In this document: in pieces, positions 38,442-46,832 of the stretch | Layout: every line of letters begins with the position of its first letter | Position numbering within the stretch: position 1 is the first letter of the stretch | Origin: Marinilactibacillus sp. Marseille-P9653 | Lineage (GTDB): Bacteria; Bacillota; Bacilli; Lactobacillales; Carnobacteriaceae_A | Length of the DNA stretch: 64,000 nucleotides | Assembly (NCBI RefSeq): GCF_916618885.1 | Contig: NZ_CAKAKH010000001.1 | Span: forward strand, 558,001-622,000 | Reading direction: 5' to 3' | Translations under genes and position numbers: made by a program | The notes under the pieces: model-generated | The model's input: the letters and a program-made list of their open reading frames with translations, nothing else | Told to the model about the DNA's origin: nothing | Databases searched by the model: none

Positions 38442-39413
38442 TCAGTTTTCTAAAAGATGAATGGCAGGTCCGGGTTTCGCGGAAATGATCTGTTCTTCAT
38501 CAAAATATTCAGCTAATTTCTGTTTGATTTCTTTCATTTGAGATTGTCGACAGATCACTTTTACATTCGGTCCAGCGTCCATAGTGAAGTAAGCTGTGAA
38601 TCCTTGTTTTCTTAATGCACGTACAGCGTCCATTGCAAGCATACTGTCAGCTGTCCAATAAGTGAAAGGCGGATTCGCACCAAGTGTCGTTGCGTGCATT
38701 TTCAAAGCATTGCGTTCGGCAATGGCACCCGTTTTTTCGATATCTTGTTCTTCTATAGCTTCTTTCATATCAGCTAAGTCCTGGTCGAGTGTTGCTAGCC
38801 AGCCGTCATAAAAAGGTGAAGTTTCAACTGTTCGGCGCATACCATCTCTACTCGAAACATCTTTTTGAGCTTGTTTTACGATAATAAACAGCATGCCGAT
38901 ATCCCAGTTTGCGTCATCGACTGGAGAAGCAAAAGAATCTTCATCTGTTGTGCCTTTTTCCCATTCAACGAATCCGCCGAAGATACTTCTAGATGCAGAT
39001 CCTGAGCCGCGTCTTGCTAGGCGCGACAAGTCTTTTGGGGATAAATTCAAGCCCGCAGCCTCATTTGCGGCACCAGCTAGTGCTGCAAGTCCTGATGCAG
39101 AAGAAGCGAGACCCGCTGCTGTTGGAACATAGTTGATACTTTCAACATGAGCACGATCCGTTATTCCAGCTTGTTCCCTAATTAAATCGAGAACCGTCAC
39201 GACTTTGTTCAATACACCTGATGATTGTTTCTCGCCATCTAAAATCAGTTCGTCCTCTTTTAATGAAGGATCAAATGTCACTTTAGTGTCTGTATAGAAA
39301 GCATCTAGCGTTAAAGAGAGTGAATTGTTTTTTGGAATAATGAGGGCTTCGTTTTCTTTTCCCCAATATTTGATTAATGCAATATTTGTATGTGCGCGAA
39401 CCCATTTACTCAT
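38442..39413 (-). CDS. mvaD: Diphosphomevalonate decarboxylase
   Basis: 323 residues, GHMP family. ANIALIKYWGKENE N-terminus, the glycine/serine-rich loop PTAAGLASSASGLAALA, GSGSASRSIFGGFVEW and MDAGPNVKVI are diagnostic. ATP-dependent decarboxylation to IPP. Eight-base overlap with mvaK1. Confidence 0.96.
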   Translation of the reverse strand: MSKWVRAHTNIALIKYWGKENEALIIPKNNSLSLTLDAFYTDTKVTFDPSLKEDELILDGEKQSSGVLNKVVTVLDLIREQAGITDRAHVESINYVPTAAGLASSASGLAALAGAANEAAGLNLSPKDLSRLARRGSGSASRSIFGGFVEWEKGTTDEDSFASPVDDANWDIGMLFIIVKQAQKDVSSRDGMRRTVETSPFYDGWLATLDQDLADMKEAIEEQDIEKTGAIAERNALKMHATTLGANPPFTYWTADSMLAMDAVRALRKQGFTAYFTMDAGPNVKVICRQSQMKEIKQKLAEYFDEEQIISAKPGPAIHLLEN

Positions 39414-40359
39414 TTGTATCTGCTCCTAGTGAATGGACCCAAGTTTCTACGGCTCCATTTTTCATTAATTCATTTGCGATGTGTTTTGCTTGATCAAAGG
39501 TTTTGGCTAAAGCAATCATACAACCACCACGACCGCTTCCTGTTAGCTTAGCGCCTAGTGCACCTTGTTCTAAAGCCACTTGAACCAGTCTGTCTAGCTT
39601 TTCATTACTGACGGTCAGGTCAGAAAGATGATGATGTGCTTTAGATAAAATCTTGCCTAGATCAGTAATATTATCTTGCTCAATCGCTTCTTTTGCCTGG
39701 TAGGTCAGCTTGCCAAGCGAACTGAGAAGATGCTTTGTTTTTCTTCTAGATTTCTTTAGCAAATCTGCAACATCTTGAACAGCTTCTCTAGTTTGACCTT
39801 TTAAACCTGTATCAGCCGCAATAAGGTATCCTGTTAAATGAAGATCGAATCGTTCAGGAAGTTTGGATTTCATATAAAATAGAGGCTGATTGCCACTTGT
39901 GACACGTGCATCGAGCCCACTAGGATTCCCGTGAGCGATTTTTTCTGAAATGCCAATATAGTGTAGTAGCACGTCGTACTCGAGTGGGTGTTCAAAAAAG
40001 TTGAACAGCGCTCGCACAAGGGCTGAAGCAACAGCTGCGCTGGAGCCCATACCGCGTTCAGCGGGAATGAGACTAGAAATGGAGATTTGCATACCAGAAG
40101 GCTCATATCCTAAATCTTCACAAATCACTTCAATGGTCTTGATTAAATTATTCAGTGAGACAGGTGCATCAGAAATAGACCCCTCATAATAATTCGAGCG
40201 GATCTGACTATGGCCTTGAATGGCTTCAATGGTGACTTCAACATGAGCCGCCGGGAAAGGGAGCGCAATTGCAGGGTTATTATACACTACGGAATGCTCT
40301 CCAATTAATATGATCTTTCCGTGAGCCGTTCCAATGGCTTGATCGGAGAGAGTTTTCAT
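39406..40359 (-). CDS. mvaK1: Mevalonate kinase
   Basis: 317 residues, GHMP kinase. GKIILIGEHSVVYNNPAIALP, PAERGMGSSAAVASALVRA and AKLTGSGRGGCMIALA are the substrate, ATP and C-terminal motifs. First gene of the operon; the ATG at 40359 follows GAGGAGTTGACAGG. The upper pathway (HMG-CoA synthase/reductase) is not in the window. Confidence 0.96.
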   Translation of the reverse strand: MKTLSDQAIGTAHGKIILIGEHSVVYNNPAIALPFPAAHVEVTIEAIQGHSQIRSNYYEGSISDAPVSLNNLIKTIEVICEDLGYEPSGMQISISSLIPAERGMGSSAAVASALVRALFNFFEHPLEYDVLLHYIGISEKIAHGNPSGLDARVTSGNQPLFYMKSKLPERFDLHLTGYLIAADTGLKGQTREAVQDVADLLKKSRRKTKHLLSSLGKLTYQAKEAIEQDNITDLGKILSKAHHHLSDLTVSNEKLDRLVQVALEQGALGAKLTGSGRGGCMIALAKTFDQAKHIANELMKNGAVETWVHSLGADTNE

Positions 40360-40651
40360 CCTGTCAACTCCTCGTTGATACTATTATCTATAATCTTGAT
40401 AAGTTACTCCGTGATTACTGTACTACAATCGTACTATACTTGACTGTTAGACTCCACTATATCGTATCAATATTACTTTAAAAATACATAAAGAAACCCT
40501 TCATAATCAAAGAGTTCCATTTTACACGAAATTTTTCTAGGATAAAAGAGGGCAGTCTAAAAAGGCGTTTAGAATTTAGATAGTCAAAATCTATTTATTT
40601 TGGTAAACTTGAACACGACTAAAGACTAAGAGAAGCGGAGGTTTATACCGC

Positions 40652-41575
40652 ATGCAAGAATCGGATACGTTTTATATTATTGATAGAGATGAATGGAAAG
40701 AACTCAATGAACATACTAGATTGACCCTGACCGATGAGGAATTAGAATCACTAAGATCACTGAATGACCGGATTTCAATGAAAGATGTTAAAGAAATTTA
40801 CGTACCTATTTTGCAGATATTGCACACACATATCAAGCACTATGATGAACGTCAAAGCGAAATGAAAACGCTATTGAATCAACCAGCTAGAAAAGATCCT
40901 TACATTATAGGGATCGCTGGAAGTGTGGCTGTTGGAAAAAGCACTTTGGCCAGACTTCTTCAGATGATGATGGACCGAGCATACTCGAATAGAAAAGTGG
41001 ATCTGATTACGACAGATGGATTCCTTTATCCAAATGAGGTATTGAAAGAGAAAAATAGTCTGAACCGTAAAGGCTTCCCGGAAAGCTACGATATGCAGCG
41101 TTTGATTCGCTTTATGGGAGACGTGAAAAGTGGACACCGAAACATTGAAGTTCCAGTATACTCACATAAGTTCTATGACATTATCCCTGATGAATATGCC
41201 GTCATTGATCAACCAGATATTTTGATTGTGGAAGGGATCAATGTTTTACAACTACCGGCAAATGAAAAAATCTTTGTCAGTGACTTTTTTGATTTCAGTT
41301 TCTATGTAGATGCTGAACCAGAACGCATTGAAAAGTGGTATCTGGAACGATTCGGTTTACTGCTAGATACTGCCTTTCAAGATCCTACCAATTATTACTA
41401 TGAACTAGCAACCGGAAATAGAGAGAAAGCTTTTGATACAGCACGTAAAGTCTGGAAAGCGGTCAATCTGACAAACCTGGAAGAGTATATTCTTCCCACA
41501 AGGTTTAGAGCAGATATGATTGTCCATAAAACGACAGATCACTTTATTGATCAGTTGTTGTTGAAAAAACACTAG
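40652..41575 (+). CDS. coaA: Pantothenate kinase, type I
   Basis: 307 residues. P-loop GSVAVGKS (90-97), TTDGFLYPN, RKGFPESYD, and VEGINVLQ are conserved in bacterial CoaA, which phosphorylates pantothenate in the first committed step of CoA synthesis. The ATG at 40652 follows GGAGGTTTATACC. Divergent from the mevalonate operon across 292 bases that hold no recognisable gene. Confidence 0.96.
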   Translation: MQESDTFYIIDRDEWKELNEHTRLTLTDEELESLRSLNDRISMKDVKEIYVPILQILHTHIKHYDERQSEMKTLLNQPARKDPYIIGIAGSVAVGKSTLARLLQMMMDRAYSNRKVDLITTDGFLYPNEVLKEKNSLNRKGFPESYDMQRLIRFMGDVKSGHRNIEVPVYSHKFYDIIPDEYAVIDQPDILIVEGINVLQLPANEKIFVSDFFDFSFYVDAEPERIEKWYLERFGLLLDTAFQDPTNYYYELATGNREKAFDTARKVWKAVNLTNLEEYILPTRFRADMIVHKTTDHFIDQLLLKKH

Positions 41576-41623
41576 TATACAAAAGAATTAACAGATTCTA
41601 TAATCTAGAGAAGTGGGTGTAGG

Positions 41624-41812
41624 ATGGCAAAAATCAAAATTTTCATTCAAACTGTTTTGAATTTTTTAGCGTTGAATTTATTGTTAAATCCGATAATGAA
41701 CACACTGTTACCCGTTAGTGCAGTAGGTGGTATGTTGAGTTTGTTTTATTGGGGAATGTTACTCATTGGTTCATATGCCTTATCCATTTTTTTAATAGAG
41801 TCAAAACAATAA
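41624..41812 (+). CDS. Small hydrophobic membrane protein
   Basis: 62 residues with two predicted helices (residues 8-24 and 35-57) and charged ends (MAKIKIF..., ...IESKQ). The ATG at 41624 has GTGGGTGTAGG upstream. No family recognised. Confidence 0.55.
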   Translation: MAKIKIFIQTVLNFLALNLLLNPIMNTLLPVSAVGGMLSLFYWGMLLIGSYALSIFLIESKQ

Positions 41813-41881
41813 AACGCGTTCGAGTCGCAAATAATACTTAAATGAATTCTTTTTGCGAGAAAGATACTGAAAGGGGGTTTA

Positions 41882-42073
41882 ATCATCTTCTATGCATTTG
41901 ATTTCTTTTCTATTATACTCATACTGATTTTTTATGTTGGTATCCCAGCAGTCGTAATCTACTTTATACTGATGTGCCGTAAGATGGTTATGTTGACTGA
42001 AGAAAAAAACAAAAAGTTAGAACGTATTGCTAGTGCACTTACAGATATGCGAGATCGTAAGTCAGTTGATTAG
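41882..42073 (+). CDS. Small membrane protein without a canonical start codon
   Basis: The frame from 41882 to TAG at 42073 encodes about 63 residues: a hydrophobic helix (FDFFSIILILIFYVGIPAV) followed by a coiled-coil-like KKLERIASALTDMRDRK. That layout matches short Firmicutes proteins of the DUF4083 type. AAAGGGGG sits directly upstream, but the first codons are TTA-ATC-ATC and no ATG, GTG or TTG occurs before residue 28. Either a rare start (ATC) is used or a base change removed the start. Confidence 0.45.
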   Translation: MIFYAFDFFSIILILIFYVGIPAVVIYFILMCRKMVMLTEEKNKKLERIASALTDMRDRKSVD

Positions 42074-42086
42074 GATTAACTTAATA

Positions 42087-42139
42087 AAAGCCAGTTAAGA
42101 AGTAGCAGACAGAAGCTACTCTTTAACTGGCTTTATTTG
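42087..42139. terminator. Terminator
   Basis: AAAGCCAGTTAA pairs with TTAACTGGCTTT, with an inner GTAGC/GCTAC hairpin; a weak T-tract follows. Confidence 0.7.
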
Positions 42140-42207
42140 TATATTTAAATGGATGGACTGAATTGCCCAATCCAATCAATCAAGCAGTGAACGTTTTGTT
42201 CTTAGGT

Positions 42208-42462
42208 TTATCTTTCAATTTTTACCCATAGATACACAAATGGTAAAAAAATAAACATCCCTGATAACGTTCCATTCAATATAAACTTGCTGTCATTTTC
42301 TAAATCCTCTATCACACTTTCAAGATAGGAAAATGCCCATATGCATGACGATAGATATACAAAAAACGTCAGTCTAAGCCAATTCTCGAAAAAACCTCCA
42401 ACGATAAACATATAAATAAAAGCATGTATCAAAAAATAGAAAACATCCGAAGAAAAAACCAC
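42208..42462 (-). CDS. Hypothetical membrane protein
   Basis: 84 residues with three hydrophobic helices (3-20, 28-46, 62-79). GTG start at 42462 without a visible ribosome binding site, so the start, and even the gene, is doubtful. No family recognised. Confidence 0.35.
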   Translation of the reverse strand: MVFSSDVFYFLIHAFIYMFIVGGFFENWLRLTFFVYLSSCIWAFSYLESVIEDLENDSKFILNGTLSGMFIFLPFVYLWVKIER

Positions 42463-42744
42463 GTCTTGAGAATTTCATATATTTTCCATATTGCATAACA
42501 AACAACTCTCTTTAAGGATTAACTTGTCTAATAGGATTGTCGCAAGCCATACGTAGCTGAAGCAACAGCATTAAAAATTTACTTTTTAGCTGTATATTAA
42601 CTATAACAAATACAAGAAAGTTTTCAAAATAACATAATGAATCATTGGAACTTTTTAAACAGGGAAGCTTACAATTTAATCCCTTGCATATAGAATTGTG
42701 CTTATTCGTAGTGATATTTGATTACAGAATAATCAAAAGGATGA

Positions 42745-43071
<327 letters not shown>

Positions 43072-43090
43072 TTCAATAGTTAATAGATAG

Positions 43091-43135
43091 AAGACCATGA
43101 AGCCATCTTAATTGAATGGCTTCATGGTCTTTGCT
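43091..43135. terminator. Terminator of the lost GH1 gene
   Basis: AAGACCATGAAGCCAT pairs perfectly with ATGGCTTCATGGTCTT, then TTGCTTTC. Confidence 0.85.
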
Positions 43136-43232
43136 TTCTATTTAATACTTAGACTATTTACCAAACATAATATTAGATAATCATTTCTTTATATGTCACA
43201 ATTCAAATAACAAAACTTTTAGGAGGAAGATT

Positions 43233-44033
43233 ATGTCTATTTTTTCATCTGACGTATTTAAGGGGAAACATGCTTTAGTTACAGGAGCGACCGGAGGGAT
43301 TGGTCGTGAGACAGCGAAGGTATTAGCAGCTATGGGTGCGAATGTTACGATTACGGGTAGAAAAGAACAGGTTTTGAGCGAATTAAAAAAAGAAATCGAA
43401 AACGAGTCGCCGAATGCTGAGGTTCTGATGTATGTTGCCGACTTAACAGATGCAATGGACAGAGAAGAATTAGTTCTAGTCGCAGAAGAAACGTTTGGAA
43501 CCATTTCCTTATTAGTTAATTCAGCTGGGATGACGGGTGGAGGCATTTTGGAAGAATTAACCCAAGAAGAGTTGGAGCGCGTGATGCACTTAAATCACAC
43601 AGTCCCGATTCTCTTGACACAAAGAATTTATAAAAATATGAAAAAAGATAGAAAAGGTTCCATTGTAAATGTTTCGTCTCTTTCAGGTGTGAGAGGAACG
43701 TATGGTGGAACGGCGTACACTGGATCTAAGTTTGCACTGAATGCATTCACTCAATCTTTTGCACTAGAAGCGATTGAACACAACGTTCGAGTTAATGGTG
43801 TCTGTCCAGGGTATGTTGATACTGAGATGGGAAGAAATGGTATTCGTTCTAAAGGCGAGCAAGCAGGTCGTAGTTTTGAAGAACAATTTAAAATCGAAAG
43901 CGAAAAACTACCAACTGGACGCATTACAAATCCAGATGAAGTGGCTAACACAATCGCTTATTTATTATCGGATGCCGCAGAAAATATTGTCGGAGAAAAT
44001 ATCAACTTATCAGGTGGATCGGTAATGCGTTAA
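43233..44033 (+). CDS. Short-chain dehydrogenase/reductase
   Basis: 266 residues, classical SDR. Cofactor motif TGATGGIGRE, NSAG at about 90-93, catalytic Ser in VNVSSLSG and Tyr-Lys in YTGSKFAL; the end NIVGENINLSGGSVMR is FabG-like. An ATG at 43233 follows TAGGAGGAAG. Substrate not predictable; not within a fatty acid cluster. Confidence 0.92.
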   Translation: MSIFSSDVFKGKHALVTGATGGIGRETAKVLAAMGANVTITGRKEQVLSELKKEIENESPNAEVLMYVADLTDAMDREELVLVAEETFGTISLLVNSAGMTGGGILEELTQEELERVMHLNHTVPILLTQRIYKNMKKDRKGSIVNVSSLSGVRGTYGGTAYTGSKFALNAFTQSFALEAIEHNVRVNGVCPGYVDTEMGRNGIRSKGEQAGRSFEEQFKIESEKLPTGRITNPDEVANTIAYLLSDAAENIVGENINLSGGSVMR

Positions 44034-44059
44034 AAAGTCTTGAAAGTAATGACGAAACA

Positions 44060-44430
44060 AGGGGGCTGGGAAAAAACTCCCCTAAAATGAATACATCCCT
44101 CGACCAATTTTGAGAAAAAATGGTCGAGGGATGTTTCTTTTATAAAGACAAAATGAGCCCCACCGGCTATAATTGAAGTACCAACAGCAATTAAAGGAGG
44201 GGCTCACTTTGTATCAAGAGTATAACACAATGGAAACTGCTTTAACACTACAACTAGACTTCACTATTCCCGAGGATCACGAAGCACGTCTTATCAGTCG
44301 TTTCGTTGATTCTATTCCTGCGGAATTTCTTCTGGAAGAAACATCTCATACGGGACGTCCTGCGTTTCACCCTGCCATGTTACTTAAAATGTGCTTATTT
44401 GCCTATAGTCGTTCTACTTTTTCAGGTCGT
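44060..44430 (+). mobile_element. IS1182-type insertion sequence, 5' fragment
   Basis: Left portion of an IS element: non-coding end, a terminator-like hairpin (ACATCCCTCGACCA with its complement, 44093-44134), then a transposase start TTG at 44209 with GGAGGGG. The encoded METALTLQLDFTIPEDHEARLI...HTGRPAFHPAMLLKMCLFAYSRSTFSGR text is the N-terminus of IS1182-family transposases and stops abruptly at 44430. Confidence 0.8.
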
Positions 44431-44745
44431 ACGATTGATCCAATACAGTTAGGACACTTATTGATAATTTCGAAATCACATACTAACAGTATTATAGACC
44501 TTACATCAGAGAGACTTTTAGAGCTGATAATGTTGGAGAAGAAAATAGTGGAAGTTTTAGAAAATAACTTTAATATTCTAGGCGTTAGTATTATTCAAAA
44601 TAACGGTAAAGTTATGGATGATGGAACTCATTTTCATGTACATATAGTTCCTAGATACACAGAAGACAAATTTTGGGATAATCAAACAGTTGCTAGACGA
44701 AATATTGATCTAAATCATTTGAAGGAAGTATTGTCGTACATATAA
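44209..44745 (+). pseudogene. In-frame fusion: transposase N-terminus + HIT domain C-terminus
   Basis: 178 residues. Residues 1-74 are the IS1182-type transposase N-terminus ending FSGR. From residue 75 the sequence changes to a HIT-family protein: DPIQLGHLLIISKSH, then THFHVHIVPRY with the HxHxH nucleotide-hydrolase triad. The HIT part lacks its first 30 or so residues. The two joined without losing the frame. Probably non-functional, though the HIT active site is intact. Confidence 0.8.
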
Positions 44746-44751
44746 TAGTTC

Positions 44752-44781
44752 AATACACGAAATTGGATAGTTTAGTGTAAC
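44752..44781 (+). repeat. Cassette-boundary site A
   Basis: 30-bp imperfect palindrome: left arm AATACACGAAATT, right arm TTTAGTGTAAC. It shares 20 or more positions with sites B-D and starts right after the HIT fragment stop. Confidence 0.7.
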
Positions 44782-44822
44782 ATAACTGATAGATAAAGTT
44801 AATAAGAAACGGGGCTATTTAA

Positions 44823-45101
44823 ATGATAAAAATAATTGATAATCAGAAACTCGAGTTGCATTATAAAGAGGGATTTGGATCATGGACCTATCACCTTAGA
44901 CTTCCAGGAACAGCTGACATTAAAGGGAAATGGGGACATTTAAAAGTATCTGGTACAATTGACGATTTTGAAGTCAAAAACATTTATTTGGCTCCAAGGA
45001 AATATGAAGATAAGATCATTTCAATCAATAAGGAGATTAGAGACGCAATAGGGAAAAATGGAGGGGACATAGTAACGGTAACTTTATATTTGCATGATTG
45101 A
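44823..45101 (+). CDS. DUF1905 domain protein
   Basis: 92 residues, a complete small beta-rich domain matching the DUF1905 pattern (SWTYHLRLPG..., HLKVSGTIDDFEVKNIYLAP, ISINKEIRDAIGKNGGDIVTVTLYL). The ATG at 44823 follows ACGGGGC. It fills the cassette between sites A and B and has its own terminator. Function unknown for the family. Confidence 0.75.
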   Translation: MIKIIDNQKLELHYKEGFGSWTYHLRLPGTADIKGKWGHLKVSGTIDDFEVKNIYLAPRKYEDKIISINKEIRDAIGKNGGDIVTVTLYLHD

Positions 45102-45131
45102 ATTTACTCAGTAAATTCAATCTTCTTTTTT
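45096..45131 (+). terminator. Terminator of DUF1905 cassette
   Basis: GATTGAATTTAC-TCA-GTAAATTCAATC followed by TTCTTTTTT. Confidence 0.9.
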
Positions 45132-45176
45132 AGATATGAAATTTACGCTTAAATTAGTAGACAGAAAAATTAGATT

Positions 45177-45206
45177 AATACATGAAATTAGATATAATCA
45201 TGTATT
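45177..45206 (+). repeat. Cassette-boundary site B
   Basis: 30-bp palindrome with perfect 9-bp arms AATACATGA and TCATGTATT around AATTAGATATAA; 28 of 30 positions equal site D. Confidence 0.8.
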
Positions 45207-45213
45207 GCAAAAC

Positions 45214-45254
45214 AAGAGATCTAACACTTTTAATTAGAGTGTTAGATCTCTTAT
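45214..45254. terminator. Terminator of toxin-antitoxin unit
   Basis: AAGAGATCTAACACT pairs perfectly with AGTGTTAGATCTCTT. Confidence 0.88.
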
Positions 45255-45258
45255 TTGA

Positions 45259-45549
45259 TTAGTTTATACGATTTTCAGCAATTTTATAGACGGTTTTTTT
45301 ATCTCTTTTTCCAATAACAACAACTTGGATCACTTCAAGTTTACCTTGTACTTCTCTAAAAATAACGCGAAGTCCCATTTTTTTGTTTTTCAGTTTATTA
45401 CATTGAGCTAAAGCGCCGTGTAACGGTTGACCAGCGTCCATACCACGCAATTTAATACGATTAAGAGCTTTATCAACAAAAGTCTTTTGGCTTCCGTCAA
45501 GCTTATCATAATCATCTCTTGAGTATTCTGTCCATTCAATTTGGTACAA
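45259..45549 (-). CDS. RelE/ParE-superfamily toxin
   Basis: 96 residues. The pattern WTEYSRDDYDKLDGSQKTFVDKALNRI...LHGALAQCNKLKNKKMGLRVIFREVQGKLEVIQVVVIGKRDKKTVYKIA fits RelE-type mRNA interferases: basic core, GLRVIFR strand and a C-terminal Tyr (VYKIA). Four bases separate it from the antitoxin stop, so both are on one transcript. It would cleave mRNA at the ribosome in the absence of antitoxin. Confidence 0.85.
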   Translation of the reverse strand: MYQIEWTEYSRDDYDKLDGSQKTFVDKALNRIKLRGMDAGQPLHGALAQCNKLKNKKMGLRVIFREVQGKLEVIQVVVIGKRDKKTVYKIAENRIN

Positions 45550-45552
45550 AGC

Positions 45553-45873
45553 TTACTCCCACCCATCTTCTTCGTCGATAGTAGGCACTTCATTTGCTAT
45601 TGATCCACGGACTTCACTATCAGAAAAAGTAGCTACTTTTTCATTCAGTAATCTTTTTTCAGCAATTAAATCAGCAATTTGATCATATAAACCGTCAACT
45701 TCTTTATTTAATGTTTCATATTGTTTTTGTGTCAACATAACTCCAGCTACTTTTTCTCGATTAAAGACATAAACCCCAGCAGCTTCTTTATCAGCTTTTT
45801 GAAAGACCTCCATAGGAGACCTTTTTACTTCAGAAATAGAAGATGTTGGAATATCTAATATTTTCATGGCCAT
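45553..45873 (-). CDS. Phd/YefM-type antitoxin
   Basis: 106 residues. N-terminal Phd/YefM DNA-binding fold (ILDIPTSSISEVKRSPMEVFQKADKEAAGVYVFNREKVAGVMLTQKQYETL) followed by a long coiled helix and an acidic tail ending TIDEEDGWE that would wrap the toxin. ATG at 45873 after AAAGGAGAGG (a second at 45867). Upstream gene of the pair, as usual for autoregulated toxin-antitoxin operons. Confidence 0.85.
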   Translation of the reverse strand: MAMKILDIPTSSISEVKRSPMEVFQKADKEAAGVYVFNREKVAGVMLTQKQYETLNKEVDGLYDQIADLIAEKRLLNEKVATFSDSEVRGSIANEVPTIDEEDGWE

Positions 45874-45968
45874 ATCAATCCTCTCCTTTACTTAAATCTA
45901 TTATAAGTCTTTTAAAAAACTTTTTAAAGTCTTTTTGCTTTTTTTAAAAAAATTTAATGGTAGAAAAA

Positions 45969-46016
45969 ATAAAGAAAAGAGGTTCACTTATGTTGTAGTG
46001 TTCCTCTTTTCTTTAT
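45969..46016. terminator. Terminator of small-ORF unit (copy 1)
   Basis: ATAAAGAAAAGAGG pairs with CCTCTTTTCTTTAT. It lies at the 3' end of the small gene and faces the antitoxin start region. Confidence 0.85.
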
Positions 46017-46179
46017 ATAAAGTTAATTTAGTTGAGCTTTTAGTGCAACAATGGCATTTATTAATAATATCTTGTTGAGTAGCCTGAATTAGTAATTTCG
46101 TTTCTAGATACTCTTTTATTTCTTCAACAAGTACTAAAATAGAGTTATTAATGAGCACATAAACGTCTACTGATGGCAT
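45988..46179 (-). CDS. Cassette-end small protein, copy 1 (frameshifted tail)
   Basis: 63 residues from the ATG at 46179. The first 40 (SVDVYVLINNSILVLVEEIK, then EYLETKLLIQATQQDII) match copy 2 at 50.1-50.3 kb. After DIIN the frames part: removing one base in the AATAAATG run restores NNAIVALKAQLN and a stop, parallel to copy 2's ENVIVALRTQYK. So copy 1 seems to have a one-base insertion. SD GGAGG lies in a hairpin. Function unknown. Confidence 0.55.
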   Translation of the reverse strand: MPSVDVYVLINNSILVLVEEIKEYLETKLLIQATQQDIINKCHCCTKSSTKLTLYKEKRNTTT

Positions 46180-46183
46180 GATA

Positions 46184-46226
46184 TTCACCTCCTGTCTGTT
46201 ATAAGTAATAACGAATAAGAGGTGAA
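46184..46226 (-). promoter_or_regulatory. SD-sequestering leader hairpin, copy 1
   Basis: TTCACCTC (46184-46191) pairs with GAGGTGAA (46219-46226), and GTTAT with ATAAC (46198-46202 with 46208-46212). On the minus strand the inner arm GAGGTGAA is the ribosome binding site of the small ORF. Confidence 0.65.
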
Positions 46227-46248
46227 CAGTGTTACCTAGACTTCTTTC

Positions 46249-46278
46249 AATACATGAAATTGCTTAAAATAGTGTATT
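46249..46278 (+). repeat. Cassette-boundary site C
   Basis: 30 bp: left arm AATACATGAAATT like B and D, right part AAAATAGTGTATT closer to site A. Separates the toxin-antitoxin cassette from the metal cassette. Confidence 0.75.
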
Positions 46279-46383
46279 TAGAACCTTGTTAAAATAAGCT
46301 TCCTTTTTGTGTCTGAAAAGTACTAATCTAAACTTGTTCAACACATTCGTTCGAGTAAAATCAAGTGTTGAAAATAAGACCTG

Positions 46384-46438
46384 TTGACAGGATAGTGAGC
46401 AACTAGGTATACTTCATTCAAAAGTTCGTTTGAATGAA
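46384..46438 (+). promoter_or_regulatory. CadC-type promoter/operator
   Basis: -35 TTGACA (46384-46389), 18-base spacer, -10 TATACT (46408-46413), followed by a perfect 10-bp dyad TTCATTCAAA...TTTGAATGAA (46413-46438, six-base spacer). The TCAAA...TTTGA core resembles known cad operators and overlaps the transcription start, so the downstream ArsR-type protein probably represses here. Confidence 0.75.
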
Positions 46439-46450
46439 GAGGTGATTTTA

Positions 46451-46816
46451 TTGAATACAGAAGTATGTACAACTAATTTAATACATAAAGAGAAAGTAGC
46501 AACTATAAAAAAAAATTTAATTAATAATGATTTATCAACTTTGCTTGTGCTAGGAAAATGTTTTTCAGATTACTCTAGAATTAAAATTTTCTATGCGCTA
46601 GAGACTTATAAGGAGATGTGTGTCTGCGATTTAGCAGCGGTATTAGATGCTAGTATGGCTACAACATCGCACCATTTACATTTTTTGAAAAAGCATGGAG
46701 TGGCAAAATCACGTCAAGATGGAAAAATAGTTTATTACTCATTCGCAAATGAAGACGTCTTTTCGGCTGTTCGGGCTTTTTTAAACACATCAGAAAATCT
46801 ATCTATGAAACTTTAG
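46451..46816 (+). CDS. cadC: CadC/CadX-like ArsR-family metal sensor repressor
   Basis: 121 residues from a TTG at 46451, seven bases after GAGGTGA. Winged helix with recognition region ATTSHHLHFLKKHGVAKSRQDGKIVYYS. Cysteines at 6 and in MCVCDLA (57 and 59) match three of the four metal thiolates of pI258 CadC; Cys11 is missing. Metal binding (Cd, Pb, Zn) releases the operator. Directly followed by cadD. Confidence 0.88.
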   Translation: MNTEVCTTNLIHKEKVATIKKNLINNDLSTLLVLGKCFSDYSRIKIFYALETYKEMCVCDLAAVLDASMATTSHHLHFLKKHGVAKSRQDGKIVYYSFANEDVFSAVRAFLNTSENLSMKL

Positions 46817-46832
46817 TTTGGGGGAAGTTAGT

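Noticed and set aside
42463-42744. More of the GH1 gene upstream of the remnant
   Set aside because: Translations of this stretch show no GH1-like segments; the preceding codon is TGA.
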